Numbered from the stretch's first letter, positions 22,791 to 33,380 are shown. The stretch is 46,718 nucleotides of DNA from an uncultured Lachnospiraceae bacterium (GCA_902792005.1 CADAXW010000022.1:1-46718), one strand, 5' to 3'. Numbers and translations are program-made. The notes: a model not told the origin generated them from the sequence alone.

Positions 22791-23417
22791 CTACTGGTCG
22801 AGATCCATATCCATCAGCAGAAGCGTGTCCGCAAGATAATACCACTTTCCCTTGTATTTATACACATAACGGGTCTTGATATCACTTTCGTAGGTAACCT
22901 CCTGCCCGTTATCCTCATAGCTTACGTTCATCTGGAAATAGACACGGTACACTGCGGAAATGGACAGATCCACGTCATACAGCTCCTTGATCTTGTCGCT
23001 GATCCGGCGGACAAACATGTCCTCCAGCTCCTCCACATGGTGCATGCTGATATCGGAAACATGGGTATCCGACTGGCGCTCAAATACATTGCTGACCAGA
23101 TTCTCCAGATCCACCTCGGTCCCCTTAGCCACATAGTGATCCGACCATGCCGCCGGATAGCAGACCTTGATGTACTTCTGAACATCCTTATCCTCTACGG
23201 CGCTGAAATAGTTCTTCACCGCGCCTTCCATCGTAACGCTTCCCCGTGTCAGAAGAAGGAATAAGGCAACGCCTCCTGCCAGCACCAGAAGCACGGCAAG
23301 CAGAATAAGAAACACCCGTACTTTCTTGCTGATCCTTTTCTTCTTTTTCTTTTTTGTTCCCGTTTTTGTTCCCGGATTTGCAGTTTTTATTTCGTTTTCT
23401 GCCCTGTTTTTAGCCAT
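22791..23417 (-). CDS. Membrane-anchored protein of unknown function
   Basis: A 208-residue protein with a Lys-rich cytoplasmic N-terminus (KKKKKKRISKKVR). One membrane helix is at about 33-58 (VFLILLAVLLVLAGGVALFLLL). The extracytoplasmic domain has the pattern GAVKNYFSAVEDKDVQKYIKVCYP and a C-terminal YKGKWYYLADTLLL, which suggests an NTF2-like cystatin-type fold. It begins 5 bases after the fumarase beta stop, so it is cotranscribed. Its link to fumarase is unclear. Confidence 0.82.
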   Translation of the reverse strand: MAKNRAENEIKTANPGTKTGTKKKKKKRISKKVRVFLILLAVLLVLAGGVALFLLLTRGSVTMEGAVKNYFSAVEDKDVQKYIKVCYPAAWSDHYVAKGTEVDLENLVSNVFERQSDTHVSDISMHHVEELEDMFVRRISDKIKELYDVDLSISAVYRVYFQMNVSYEDNGQEVTYESDIKTRYVYKYKGKWYYLADTLLLMDMDLDQ

Positions 23418-23422
23418 TTTGA

Positions 23423-23983
23423 CTATCTCCCGTATTTCTCCTGGAAGTTCCGGACTGCGGACTCGTACAGATTATTGCCCTCGCTGTCGATGATCACGAT
23501 CACCGGAAGACGCTCAACCTCGAGCCTTCGGATCGCTTCGGTTCCCAGGTCCTCGTATGCGATAACCTCCGCCGATTTGATACATTTCGAAAGCAGCGCA
23601 CCGGCCCCACCGACTGCAGCAAAATACACTGCACCCCGCTCCTTTATGGCCCGCTGCACATCCTCCGAGCGCTTGCCCTTGCCGATCATGCCCGCCAGAC
23701 CCTGCTTCAGAAGTAGGGGCGTATACTTATCCATACGGCTGGAGGTAGTTGGTCCTGCCGAACCGATCACCTGACCCTCCCGCGCAGGCGTGGGCCCAAG
23801 ATAATACAAAAATGTGCCGTCCAGCGAGATGGGAATGGCTTCCCCCTGCGTCAGGCTCTCATATAACCGCTTATGTGCGGCATCCCTTGCGGTATAGATG
23901 GTGCCGCTCAGATATACATAGTCCCCTGCCCGAAGCTCCCGGAGCTCCTCCGGGGATGCAGGAACCTGCAATGCTGTTTCCAT
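23423..23983 (-). CDS. Fumarate hydratase class I, beta subunit
   Basis: With the alpha subunit it interconverts fumarate and malate using a [4Fe-4S] cluster. The 186 residues match the C-terminal swivelling domain: GDYVYLSGTIYTARDAAHKRL, GPTPAREGQVIGSAGPTTSSRMD and GKRSEDVQRAIKERGAVYFAAVGGAGAL. GGAGGA precedes the ATG. It follows the alpha subunit with a 58-base gap. Related subunits serve L-tartrate dehydratase, so the substrate is by likelihood. Confidence 0.9.
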   Translation of the reverse strand: METALQVPASPEELRELRAGDYVYLSGTIYTARDAAHKRLYESLTQGEAIPISLDGTFLYYLGPTPAREGQVIGSAGPTTSSRMDKYTPLLLKQGLAGMIGKGKRSEDVQRAIKERGAVYFAAVGGAGALLSKCIKSAEVIAYEDLGTEAIRRLEVERLPVIVIIDSEGNNLYESAVRNFQEKYGR

Positions 23984-24041
23984 ATTGATCCTCCAATTGA
24001 TCGGACGTCCGAGGTCACCTGCCCGGAACCATCCCTTACTA

Positions 24042-24881
24042 TTACAACGCTGCCGTCACATGCCGGTTTACGTGACAGCACATATTGACTGCCACCGGAA
24101 GGCCGGCGATATGGGTCGCATAGGTTTCGATATTGACTGCCAGAGCCGTGTTCCGTCCACCCAGTCCTGCAGGACCGATACCCAGAGAATTAATGGACCG
24201 GAGCAGTTCCTCCTCCAGCTGACGGATGTGAGGTATCTGGCTTCTCACATTTGCAGGACGGGTCAGCGCTTTCTTCGCCAAAATGGCGGAAAGCTCAAAA
24301 TCTCCGCCGATACCGACTCCCACCACAAAAGGCGGGCAGGCATTGGGACCTGCATCTCCCACCGTCTTCAGTACTGCATTCCGGACACCCTCGATGCCGT
24401 CTGCCGGCTTCAGCATATACTGCTTGCTCATATTCTCGCTTCCGAAGCCCTTGGGGGCAATGGTGATGGACAGCTCCTCCCCGGGAACCACATCATAGTG
24501 GATGATGGCAGGCGTATTGTCTCTGGTATTGATCCGCTGCAGGGGATCTCCCACCACCGACTTCCGGAGGTAACCATCGGTATAGCCCTGACGAACCCCT
24601 TCATTGATGGCCTCTGTCAGTCCTCCCTGGATATGAACCTCCTGTCCCAGGCGCACGAAAAAGACAGCCATTCCGGTATCCTGGCAAATGGGGATCTGCT
24701 CCTCCTTCGCCAGCTTCAGATTCTCCTTCAGCTGTCCTAATATCTTCTTCCCCAGAGGGGAAACTTCAGTTTCACCGGCATTCTCCAACGCCTGCACCAT
24801 ATCCGGTGCAAGCGTCAGATTCGCCTGAATACACATTTCACGCACTGCAGCTGTAATATCTGCCGCATTGATCTCTCTCAT
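24042..24881 (-). CDS. Fumarate hydratase class I, alpha subunit
   Basis: A 279-residue catalytic subunit. The three cluster cysteines are visible in IPICQDTGM, NACPPFVVGVGIGG and VNMCCHVNRH. The start ATG at 24881 has GGAGGAT upstream. Two-subunit class I fumarases are usual in Clostridia; L(+)-tartrate dehydratase alpha is the main alternative. The enzyme is oxygen-sensitive, fitting an anaerobe. Confidence 0.92.
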   Translation of the reverse strand: MREINAADITAAVREMCIQANLTLAPDMVQALENAGETEVSPLGKKILGQLKENLKLAKEEQIPICQDTGMAVFFVRLGQEVHIQGGLTEAINEGVRQGYTDGYLRKSVVGDPLQRINTRDNTPAIIHYDVVPGEELSITIAPKGFGSENMSKQYMLKPADGIEGVRNAVLKTVGDAGPNACPPFVVGVGIGGDFELSAILAKKALTRPANVRSQIPHIRQLEEELLRSINSLGIGPAGLGGRNTALAVNIETYATHIAGLPVAVNMCCHVNRHVTAAL

Positions 24882-24939
24882 ATATCCTCCTTCATATCCT
24901 CCTTCATTTTCTCCTTCAAATCAGGAAGTAACGGGATCT

Positions 24940-24984
24940 CATATCCATGTGGATATGACTGAATCCCATATCCATGTAGGTATG
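24940..24984. repeat. Paired imperfect palindromes CATATCCA-TG-TGGATATG
   Basis: CATATCCATGTGGATATG (24940-24957) is an 18-base palindrome apart from its two-base centre. A weaker copy, CATATCCATGTAGGTATG, lies at 24967-24984. They sit directly after the LRR/CAP protein gene. There is no T run, so they are not a clear terminator. Confidence 0.6.
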
Positions 24985-24986
24985 GC

Positions 24987-27461
24987 TTAATCCCACACCC
25001 AATAGGATGAGGTCAGATATCCCTTTTTGTCAAATGTACAGATGGCATTGTCGATCCGCACCGTTGTATTCTTCAGAACCTTTGTTGAAGTATACCCATA
25101 CTTTGATCCCTTTTTAAATGAATGCCATTTTGCCTTTTTATTATTTCTCAGGGCTCCGCTGGACAGGAAATAGTAACCGCCATACCACTGATCGGTGACT
25201 AAGTATCCATTTTCCTTCGCGTAATACTTCTTACCCTTGATGGTGAGCCACTGATCCTTCGGGTACCAGCCGCCGGCTTCCTGAAGCCACTTGCCCTTGG
25301 AATCGCTCTTCCATTTCAGCTTGTCCACGGATGAATGTACCTTTACCGTCAGCTTGGCACTGTAGGCGCCGTCCCGGAATACGATGGTGGTGGTTCCCTT
25401 CTTCATACCCTTGATGGTACCGGAAGAATTAACCTTCGCGATATTCTTGTTCAGAGAATACCACTTGCCGAGTCCGATCAGGTTCGACCATTCATTCCGG
25501 AAAATAGCGCTGACCTTCACGGTCTGACCTGCGCAGACATCCACGGATTTAATTTCAGTATACTGATCACTCGCTTTCGTAAGGACAAGTGTTCCGTCCT
25601 CCGGTTTTACATCAACAACTGCGGTATTGCGAGCCTTGGTGGCATAGCGCCTGCTGTCCTTATATCCGGAGCCGCCACGACCTGCCGATACACCAAAGGA
25701 AGCGATTCCCAGACATTCGGAGTTGATCAGGGCACTGTAATGACCGGTCACACCCACATTTGTCTCACCGTTATGTGCCCGGATATAATCATCTTTTTCC
25801 GTATACCACAGATTGATTGCGCTGATGGGATCATTCCCGCTGGCGATGATCTCGCATCCGCCCGGCAGTCCGTCTCCCCATAAATCGCTGCTGCCCGGCC
25901 GCGAATGAGAAAATACAAAGGATGCCTCAGCTGCCCGGATAAATGCGGCCTTTTCCAATTCATAGGACCACTTGATGGGGGTATACTTCTTGATGAGCCC
26001 CAGCTTTTTGGCTTCCTTTCGGATCTGATTCAGGCGGTTCATGATCGCCGATTTGGACCGGTAGCTGATGTTCGCCTTTACCTTCGTGGGTGCGGCTGCA
26101 GAATTGCCAACCTTTTTTGCATCCTTGACATAGTATCCCAAAGCATCAAAATAATACTGCTTTTGGTCGATGGTCACCCACTTGTTCTTTGCGAACTTCT
26201 TCGCTTTGTCATCATACCGCTTTCCTGCTGCATTCTTCGACCAGACTGCGGTGTACTTGTAGGTCTGGGTTCCGTCCTTATTGTACCATTTTCCGTCGAT
26301 CCATTCCTCGGAAGCCATCTTCCCGTTATCAAAGAAGAAATGTTTCTTCCCATCATAGGTGATCCAGCCGGTCTGGATCACACCTTCTTCATTCGTATAA
26401 TACTTTCTTCCGTTGTAGGACTGCAGACCCTTGGTCTTTTTGCTTCCGTCCTTTCCGAGAAGATACTTCTTTCCGTCAATGGTCTTAACTCCGGTCTGAA
26501 GCACACCATTCGAATCAAAACGGTAGGTAACCGTCCCGATCTTCGTCCACCCCGTGGCAATATGGGACTTCTTCGGCGATCCTCCGTCATCTACGATATA
26601 ATACTTCTTCTCATTCAGGGTTCTCCATCCCAGATCCTTTTTCGTTCTGGTGATGACCACCATACTGTCTTCATACCAGTAATTCTCCACATCAACGTAG
26701 ATACTCTGGTCATTGTTTCTGAGATCCACATAAAGACCCTTATTCTCTGCGCACACAAGGTGAGCCAGGTTCTTATTGGAACCCACCTCCAGGGTCTTCA
26801 GTTTATTATTCGCTACTGACAGGTACTCCAGTGCTGCCGCGCCCTTCAGGTTAACTGAAGTAAGACAGTTATTACCAAGATCCAGACTGGTAAGATTTTT
26901 ATTTTTGCTGACATCCAGCGTCGTAAGCTTCGTATTATGGCATGACAGGTTCACCAGACTGACCGCACCTGCTGTTTTCAGTTCGGTCAGCGGGAGACCA
27001 CTAAGCTCCAAATATCTCAGCTTGTCATTCTTGCAAAGATCCAGTGTCTTCACATCCGTACCGGAAAGGGTAAGGTCCTGCAGATCCGGGAAAATACCTG
27101 GATCCAGTTCACAGGCCAGAGAATAATTGTAAATTGAGAAGGTTTTCACCTTCGTCAGATATTCCAGACCGCTCAGTGAAGTGATCTTCCCGTAGGGCTT
27201 ATCAAAGGTTGCGAGAGAGAGATACAATGTATTCTCGATCTCCTCTTCGGACAGACCCTTGCTTCCATCATAATCAACGTCCGTCAGGATCTCATTTCGG
27301 ACGATGGGATCCGGGAAATTCGTCTCATCGATGGCGATCTCCTCCGGCTCATCTGCATGTACCGGAACTGTAAACGAAAATGTAATAGCTACAGCCAGCA
27401 CAGCAAACATAAGCCCCAGCTGTTTCTTAAGCCTTTTTAGCTTCCATATTCCCATATTCAT
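24987..27461 (-). CDS. Secreted LRR / CAP / cell-wall-binding repeat protein
   Basis: An 824-residue surface protein. The signal peptide ends near HADEP (about 36). Leucine-rich repeats of internalin-like spacing cover about 60-270 (LTTLDVSKNKNLTSLDLGNNCLTS). Choline-binding-type cell-wall repeats follow (GKKYYIVDDGG, GVIQTGWITYDGKKHFFFDNG). A CAP/SCP domain is at about 470-615 (FSHSRPGSSD...EIIASGNDPISAINLWYTEKDDY). A bacterial Ig-like group 2 domain follows (NKNIAKVNSSGTIKGMKKGTTTI). More wall-binding repeats end the protein (WYPKDQWLTIKGKKYYAKENGYLV). It probably sits on the wall through non-covalent repeats. AGGAGAGGGG precedes the ATG, and the small membrane protein is 24 bases upstream. 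Confidence 0.92.
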   Translation of the reverse strand: MNMGIWKLKRLKKQLGLMFAVLAVAITFSFTVPVHADEPEEIAIDETNFPDPIVRNEILTDVDYDGSKGLSEEEIENTLYLSLATFDKPYGKITSLSGLEYLTKVKTFSIYNYSLACELDPGIFPDLQDLTLSGTDVKTLDLCKNDKLRYLELSGLPLTELKTAGAVSLVNLSCHNTKLTTLDVSKNKNLTSLDLGNNCLTSVNLKGAAALEYLSVANNKLKTLEVGSNKNLAHLVCAENKGLYVDLRNNDQSIYVDVENYWYEDSMVVITRTKKDLGWRTLNEKKYYIVDDGGSPKKSHIATGWTKIGTVTYRFDSNGVLQTGVKTIDGKKYLLGKDGSKKTKGLQSYNGRKYYTNEEGVIQTGWITYDGKKHFFFDNGKMASEEWIDGKWYNKDGTQTYKYTAVWSKNAAGKRYDDKAKKFAKNKWVTIDQKQYYFDALGYYVKDAKKVGNSAAAPTKVKANISYRSKSAIMNRLNQIRKEAKKLGLIKKYTPIKWSYELEKAAFIRAAEASFVFSHSRPGSSDLWGDGLPGGCEIIASGNDPISAINLWYTEKDDYIRAHNGETNVGVTGHYSALINSECLGIASFGVSAGRGGSGYKDSRRYATKARNTAVVDVKPEDGTLVLTKASDQYTEIKSVDVCAGQTVKVSAIFRNEWSNLIGLGKWYSLNKNIAKVNSSGTIKGMKKGTTTIVFRDGAYSAKLTVKVHSSVDKLKWKSDSKGKWLQEAGGWYPKDQWLTIKGKKYYAKENGYLVTDQWYGGYYFLSSGALRNNKKAKWHSFKKGSKYGYTSTKVLKNTTVRIDNAICTFDKKGYLTSSYWVWD

Positions 27462-27485
27462 GCCCCTCTCCTGACTGCTGCCTGT

Positions 27486-27683
27486 TTATGACAGGAAATC
27501 ATCTCTTCCCTTGTAGGGACGCTTTGTCTTCTTCTGATGCACATAATTACTGATCTTAATGCAGATATAAAAGACAAGAAGCACAACAACAATAACGCCC
27601 AGCCAGTATGCTATGGCGATCAGCAAATCTTCAAGCCCCTTGGTGTTTGTAAGATTCTCTATGTTGTCCTTGAATCCTCCCAT
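27486..27683 (-). CDS. Small single-TM protein
   Basis: A 65-residue protein with one hydrophobic helix at about 22-46 (IAIAYWLGVIVVVLLVFYICI) and a basic C-terminus (HQKKTKRPYKGRDD). AAAGGGG precedes the ATG at a good distance. It lies 24 bases before the LRR/CAP gene and is probably cotranscribed with it. No family recognised. Confidence 0.7.
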   Translation of the reverse strand: MGGFKDNIENLTNTKGLEDLLIAIAYWLGVIVVVLLVFYICIKISNYVHQKKTKRPYKGRDDFLS

Positions 27684-27776
27684 TTCGGTCTGCCCCTTTC
27701 TATCCCTATCTATCCCTATCTTTCGGTCCTTACTATGCCCTATCGCACGTCATTACATTTTATCGAGTCAAATCAA

Positions 27777-30287
27777 TCAGTCGTTCTTCACTTCCTCACC
27801 GGACTCCAGCTGGCGAAGTGCTTCCTCCGTCTGTGCCACATCATCACGTACCTTGGCGATACTTGCAACGGTGATGTCATCATTCTGATCCAGACGGATC
27901 AGCTTTACACCGGAGGTAATACGTCCGTAGGTGGAAATGTCGTCACATTTCAGGCGGATCACAATACCCTGTGTGGTGATCATCATGATCTCATGGGCAT
28001 CATTTACGGCCTTGACACCGACAAGTGCTCCGGTCTTTCCTGTGATCTTGTAGCACTTGACACCCTTGCCGCCGCGCTTCTGTACCGTGAACTCACTGAT
28101 ATTTGTCCGCTTGCCCATGCCCCGCTCCGATACCAGCAGCAGGGACTCTCCCTGGGTATTCATCTGCATACCGATGACCTCGTCACCGTCACCCAGGTTC
28201 ATGCCTCGAACGCCCATGGCGGAACGTCCGGTGCTTCTTACATCCCGGTCATTGAACCGGATGCACATACCGTTCTTGGATACCATGAAGATATCTCTGG
28301 TATTGTCTGTGGTCTTCACCTCGATCAGCTCATCATCATCCTTCAGAGTCATGGCAATGATACCGTTCTTCCGGATATTTGCATACTCCGTCTCAGGAGT
28401 CTTCTTGATGAGACCATGCTTTGTGATCATCAGAAGATACTTCTTCGGATCATACTCCTTGATGGGGATGATGGCCGTGATCTTCTCATCACCGTCCAGC
28501 TGAAGCAGATTCACGATACCCATACCTCTTGCGGTACGGCCTGCCTCCGGGATCTGGTACGCCCTGAGCCTGTAGCCCCGTCCCTTATTGGTAAAGAACA
28601 GGATATAGTGCAGGGTGGTGGTCATCAGCAGATCCTCGATATAATCATCCTCAATGGTCTGCATACCCTTGATACCCCTGCCTCCGCGGTTCTGTGCCCG
28701 GAAATTATCCACGCTCATACGCTTGATATAACCCAGGTGGGTCATGGCGATGATGGTATTCTCTCTCTTGATCAGATCCTCATCCAGGATCTCGCCCACT
28801 GCCGCACCGATCCTGGTCCGGCGGTCATCTCCGAACTTCATGGAAATGATCTGGATCTCCTCACGGATCACAGCCAGCAGCTTCTTGGGATCGCTGAGGA
28901 TCGCCTTGAATTCGGCGATCTTCTCCATCAGATCCTTATACTCTGCTTCCAACTTCTCACGCTCCAGACCGGTGAGCTGGCGGAGACGCATCTCCACGAT
29001 CGCACCTGCCTGTGCATCGGTCAGTCCGAAGCGGTCCATCAAGGCCGTCTTCGCAGCTGCCACATTTGCGGAAGCACGAATGATCTTAATCACTTCGTCG
29101 ATATTATCAATGGCGATGAGGAGTCCTTCTACGATGTGGGCTCTCTCCTCTGCCTTGTTCAGGTCGTACTTTGTGCGGCGGGTAACCACATCCTCCTGAT
29201 GCTCGATATAATACTTCAGCATGTCCGGAAGACTCAGCACCTTCGGCTGATTATTTACCAGCGCCAGCATGTTGACACCGAAGGTATCCTCCAGCTGTGT
29301 GTGCTTATAGAGGTTGTTCAGGATCACATTTGCATTGCAGTCCTTGCGGAGCTCGATGACGATCCGCATACCCTCGCGGTTGGACTCATCGCGGAGATCC
29401 GTGATTCCGTCCACCTTTTTATTCTTTACCAGGTCAGCGATCTTGGAGATCAGCATGGCCTTATTAACCATGTAGGGAAGCTCAGTGACAACGATCCGCT
29501 GCTTTCCGCCGTTCATGGGCTCGATATTTGAGACCGCACGTACCTTGATCTTGCCGCGGCCGGTGCGATAAGCCTCTTCGATTCCCTGACGTCCCAGGAT
29601 CTCCGCACCTGTGGGGAAATCCGGTCCCTTTACGATCTCCAGCAGCTCCTCGATCTCCGTTTCACGATCCTCGTTGATCCGGTTGTCGATGATCCGTGTA
29701 ACTGCATCGATCACCTCACGCAGATTGTGGGGCGGGATATTTGTCGCCATACCAACGGCGATACCTGTGGTTCCGTTGACCAGCAGGTTGGGATACCGGC
29801 TGGGAAGCACGGTGGGCTCCTTCTCGGTCTCATCAAAGTTCGGGATGAAATCAACGGTATCCTTGTTGATATCCGACAGCATTTCAATGGACATCTTTGT
29901 CAGACGTGCCTCTGTGTATCGCATGGCAGCCGCGCCGTCACCGTCCACAGAACCGAAGTTTCCGTGTCCGTCCACCAGGGGATATCGGGTATTCCACTCC
30001 TGAGCCAGTTTTACCAGCGCATCATAGATGGAGCTGTCACCGTGGGGATGGTACTTACCCATGGTATCACCGACGATACGGGCACATTTACGGTGTGGCT
30101 TGTCCGGACCGTTGTTCAGCTCGATCATAGAGAAAAGGATTCTTCTCTGAACCGGCTTCAGACCGTCTCTCACATCCGGAAGAGCACGGGCAGCGATAAC
30201 CGACATCGCATAGTCTATATAGGAATTCTCCATGGTCTTTTTCAGATCTACTTCCCGTACATCATCAAAGATCTTATCGTCATCCAT
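27777..30287 (-). CDS. gyrA: DNA gyrase subunit A
   Basis: The breakage-reunion subunit of gyrase, which adds negative supercoils. The length is 836 residues. The active Tyr is in AAAMRYTEARL, and the GyrA box is QNRGGRGIKG. The quinolone region reads HPHGDSSIYDAL, with Ser at the position of E. coli Ser83 and Asp at the position of Asp87, the sensitive forms. It lies 81 bases after gyrB. The tail (after about 800) is acidic and Glu-rich. Confidence 0.98.
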   Translation of the reverse strand: MDDDKIFDDVREVDLKKTMENSYIDYAMSVIAARALPDVRDGLKPVQRRILFSMIELNNGPDKPHRKCARIVGDTMGKYHPHGDSSIYDALVKLAQEWNTRYPLVDGHGNFGSVDGDGAAAMRYTEARLTKMSIEMLSDINKDTVDFIPNFDETEKEPTVLPSRYPNLLVNGTTGIAVGMATNIPPHNLREVIDAVTRIIDNRINEDRETEIEELLEIVKGPDFPTGAEILGRQGIEEAYRTGRGKIKVRAVSNIEPMNGGKQRIVVTELPYMVNKAMLISKIADLVKNKKVDGITDLRDESNREGMRIVIELRKDCNANVILNNLYKHTQLEDTFGVNMLALVNNQPKVLSLPDMLKYYIEHQEDVVTRRTKYDLNKAEERAHIVEGLLIAIDNIDEVIKIIRASANVAAAKTALMDRFGLTDAQAGAIVEMRLRQLTGLEREKLEAEYKDLMEKIAEFKAILSDPKKLLAVIREEIQIISMKFGDDRRTRIGAAVGEILDEDLIKRENTIIAMTHLGYIKRMSVDNFRAQNRGGRGIKGMQTIEDDYIEDLLMTTTLHYILFFTNKGRGYRLRAYQIPEAGRTARGMGIVNLLQLDGDEKITAIIPIKEYDPKKYLLMITKHGLIKKTPETEYANIRKNGIIAMTLKDDDELIEVKTTDNTRDIFMVSKNGMCIRFNDRDVRSTGRSAMGVRGMNLGDGDEVIGMQMNTQGESLLLVSERGMGKRTNISEFTVQKRGGKGVKCYKITGKTGALVGVKAVNDAHEIMMITTQGIVIRLKCDDISTYGRITSGVKLIRLDQNDDITVASIAKVRDDVAQTEEALRQLESGEEVKND

Positions 30288-30368
30288 TCTTAGCTTCTCC
30301 TTTCAAGATCCGCAGGAAATGTCCTGCCGATGAACCTTTTTGGATATCATTTTGGATATCAAAATCTG

Positions 30369-32291
30369 TTAGATATCAAGATTCTTTACGAATTTTGCAT
30401 TTTCCTCGATAAACTTCTTTCGCGGTTCCACCTTATCGCCCATCAGGACGTTAAATGTAACGTCCACCTCGGACTCATCCTGATCGTCGATGGAAACTCT
30501 GAGAAGGATTCTCTTCTCAGGATCCATGGTGGTATCCCATAGCTGATCTGCATCCATCTCACCAAGACCCTTGTACCGCTGAACCTTGTTCTGCTGGTCA
30601 CGGCCTACCTCATCGATGATCTTTGCAAGCTCTTCATCGCTGTAGGCATACCAGAACTTCTTGTTCCTCTCCAGTCTGTAAAGGGGCGGCTGTGCCAGAT
30701 ATACGTGACCCTGACGGATCAGCTCCGGCATGAACCGATAGAAGAAGGTGAGTAGAAGTGTTGCGATATGCGCACCGTCCACGTCGGCATCCGTCATGAT
30801 GATGATCTTATCATAGCGAAGCTTCTCGATATCGAAGTAATCATGGATACCGGTTCCAAAGGCCGTGATCATGGCCTTGATCTCCGCATTCTCCAGGATA
30901 TGATCCAGTCTTGCCTTCTCCACATTCAGGATCTTGCCGCGAAGGGGAAGGATTGCCTGGGTCGCACGGTTTCTGGCTGTCTTCGCAGATCCACCCGCGG
31001 AGTCACCCTCTACGATGTAGATCTCGCAGTTTCTCGGATCCTTATCCGAGCAGTCTGCCAGCTTCCCGGGAAGGGCCAGGCTCTGTGTGAGCTCTGTCTT
31101 CCGGATCATTTCCTTTGCTTTTCTTGCAGCATTCCGGGCCTTCTGCGCCTTTAATGCCTTCTCGATGATACTCTTTGCCACTGCAGGATTCAGCTCCAGG
31201 AAGTAAACCAGCTGCTCATTCATAACGGATTCCACAGCGGTTCTTGCCTGGGCATTTCCCAGCTTCTGCTTGGTCTGACCTTCAAACTGAGGATCTGTGA
31301 TCTTCACGGAAATGATGGCCGTAAGTCCTTCACGGAGATCCTCACCGGTCAGATTCTCGTCCTTATCCTTCAGGAACTTGAAGGTCCGGGCATAATCGTT
31401 GAATACCTTTGTAATGGCGGCACGGAATCCCGTAAGATGCATACCACCCTCCGGCGTAACGATGTTATTAACGAAGCTGTATACATTTTCGTTATAGGTA
31501 TCATTGTGCTGAAGTGCAACCTCAACATAGATATCCTCTCTTGCACCCTCGCAGTAAATGATATTGTCATAAAGTGCTGTCTTATGACGGTTCAGATATG
31601 CCACAAACTCCTTGATTCCGCCTTCATAGTGGAAGGTATCGCTGCGGCGCTCCTCCTCCGGACCACGAAGATCCTGAAGAGATATCTTCAGATTTTTTGT
31701 AAGGAATGCTGTCTCACGGAGACGCACCCGGAGCGTATCATAATCATAGATCACATCATCAAAGATGGTTGCATCCGGCTTAAATGTAACCTTTGTTCCG
31801 GTTCCTTCTGCCTCGCCTACCACCTTCAGATCATACATGACCTTTCCACGCTCATAACGCTGACGATAGACCTTTCCGTCTCTGGAAACCTCTACCTCCA
31901 GCCAGTCAGAAAGAGCATTTACAACAGAAGAGCCTACACCATGAAGACCTCCGGATACCTTGTATCCCCCACCACCGAACTTTCCTCCGGCATGGAGTAC
32001 CGTAAATACGACCTCCACAGCGGGACGTCCTGCCTTTTTCTGGATATCAACCGGGATACCACGGCCGTTATCCACAACCGTGATCGAGTTATCCTCATTG
32101 ATATAAACCTGGATCTCACTGCAGAATCCGGCCAATGCTTCATCTACTGCATTGTCAACGATCTCATACACTAAGTGATGCAGACCGCGGGAGGATGTAC
32201 TTCCGATGTACATACCCGGACGCTTTCTTACAGCTTCAAGACCTTCCAAAATCTGTATCTGTTCTGCACCATAGTCCTGGTTCTCTGCCAT
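30369..32291 (-). CDS. gyrB: DNA gyrase subunit B
   Basis: The ATPase subunit of gyrase, 640 residues. The GHKL ATP site is visible ([38 protein letters not shown]). The Toprim motifs are [10 protein letters not shown] and [12 protein letters not shown], and [13 protein letters not shown] is conserved. It begins 3 bases after the recF stop. The C-terminus ends NLDI, near the usual end. Confidence 0.98.
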   Translation of the reverse strand: MAENQDYGAEQIQILEGLEAVRKRPGMYIGSTSSRGLHHLVYEIVDNAVDEALAGFCSEIQVYINEDNSITVVDNGRGIPVDIQKKAGRPAVEVVFTVLHAGGKFGGGGYKVSGGLHGVGSSVVNALSDWLEVEVSRDGKVYRQRYERGKVMYDLKVVGEAEGTGTKVTFKPDATIFDDVIYDYDTLRVRLRETAFLTKNLKISLQDLRGPEEERRSDTFHYEGGIKEFVAYLNRHKTALYDNIIYCEGAREDIYVEVALQHNDTYNENVYSFVNNIVTPEGGMHLTGFRAAITKVFNDYARTFKFLKDKDENLTGEDLREGLTAIISVKITDPQFEGQTKQKLGNAQARTAVESVMNEQLVYFLELNPAVAKSIIEKALKAQKARNAARKAKEMIRKTELTQSLALPGKLADCSDKDPRNCEIYIVEGDSAGGSAKTARNRATQAILPLRGKILNVEKARLDHILENAEIKAMITAFGTGIHDYFDIEKLRYDKIIIMTDADVDGAHIATLLLTFFYRFMPELIRQGHVYLAQPPLYRLERNKKFWYAYSDEELAKIIDEVGRDQQNKVQRYKGLGEMDADQLWDTTMDPEKRILLRVSIDDQDESEVDVTFNVLMGDKVEPRKKFIEENAKFVKNLDI

Positions 32292-32294
32292 TTC

Positions 32295-33380
32295 TTACTC
32301 CTTTTCTGTTATACTCCCCTGATCTACATGATAGATCCGGTCCATTTTCATTCGTTCTTTGATAAAATCATCATAGCCTGTACAGGTAATGATGGTCTGA
32401 ATATCCTCAATTCCTTCCAGCAGCGCATTTCTGCGTTTACTGTCCAGCTCTGACATCACATCATCCAGAAGAAGGATGGGCTGGTCACTGATCATACTGC
32501 GCACCAGCTCGATCTCCGCCAGCTTCATGGTCAGTGCCACGGTCCGCTGCTGTCCCTGAGAACCGAACACACGGACATCATTTCCGCCGATATAGATCCC
32601 AATATCATCTCTCTGCGGCCCCACCATGGTAGCGCTGTTTCTGATATCCATATCTCTTTTATTCCGAAGCACATCCTCGAACTGATCTGCCTCCACATTC
32701 GGCTCATAACGGATATCGATGGTTTCCCTTCCACCGGTGATCTTCCCGTGAACCCGGATGATCACATCCCGCAGCATATCGATGAAATTCTTTCGTTCTG
32801 TGATGATCCTTTTTCCAAACTGCACCAGCTGCTGATCCCATACGTCCAGCATGGCATCCATATCTCTTTGAAATGCGCTGTTCCGGAGAAGATTGTTGCG
32901 CTGATTCAGCACCTTGTTGTAGCTGGACAGATTGCTGTAATAGATACGGCTCAGCTGACAGAGCTCCATATCCATGAACCTGCGTCTTTCTCCGGGACCG
33001 TCCTTGATGATGGACAGATCCTCCGGCGAGAAAAAGATGATATTGATCAGACCAAAAAGCTCGGAGCTTCTCTTGATGGCCAAACCGTCTATGTTTACGA
33101 TCTTCCCCTTCGCCTTCCGAAGATGCATATCGATCCTGTGGCTCACATCCCGCTTCTTCACATTCAGCCGGATATGCGCCTCTTCTTCCCCGATCCGGAT
33201 CATATCCTTATCCCGGGCCATGCGATGGGACTTGGTGGTGGCACCGACATAAGCCGCCTCCAGCACATTTGTCTTTCCCTGCGCATTATCGCCGTACAGG
33301 ATATTGGTCTTATCACTGAATTCGATATCCAGTGTTTCATAATTTCTGAAATTGTTTAAGGAAATGGATTCAATATACAT
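32295..33380 (-). CDS. recF: RecF recombination and repair protein
   Basis: An SMC-like ATPase that loads RecA at gaps with RecO/RecR. The length is 361 residues. Walker A is YGDNAQGKTNVLEA, the signature is GSQGQQRTVALTMKLAE, and Walker B is ILLLDDVMSELD. It is followed at once by gyrB and preceded directly by the S4-domain gene. Confidence 0.97.
   Translation of the reverse strand: MYIESISLNNFRNYETLDIEFSDKTNILYGDNAQGKTNVLEAAYVGATTKSHRMARDKDMIRIGEEEAHIRLNVKKRDVSHRIDMHLRKAKGKIVNIDGLAIKRSSELFGLINIIFFSPEDLSIIKDGPGERRRFMDMELCQLSRIYYSNLSSYNKVLNQRNNLLRNSAFQRDMDAMLDVWDQQLVQFGKRIITERKNFIDMLRDVIIRVHGKITGGRETIDIRYEPNVEADQFEDVLRNKRDMDIRNSATMVGPQRDDIGIYIGGNDVRVFGSQGQQRTVALTMKLAEIELVRSMISDQPILLLDDVMSELDSKRRNALLEGIEDIQTIITCTGYDDFIKERMKMDRIYHVDQGSITEKE

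Noticed and set aside
27537-29531. 664-codon open frame opposite gyrA
   Set aside because: Antisense shadow of gyrA; no start signal and no known family.
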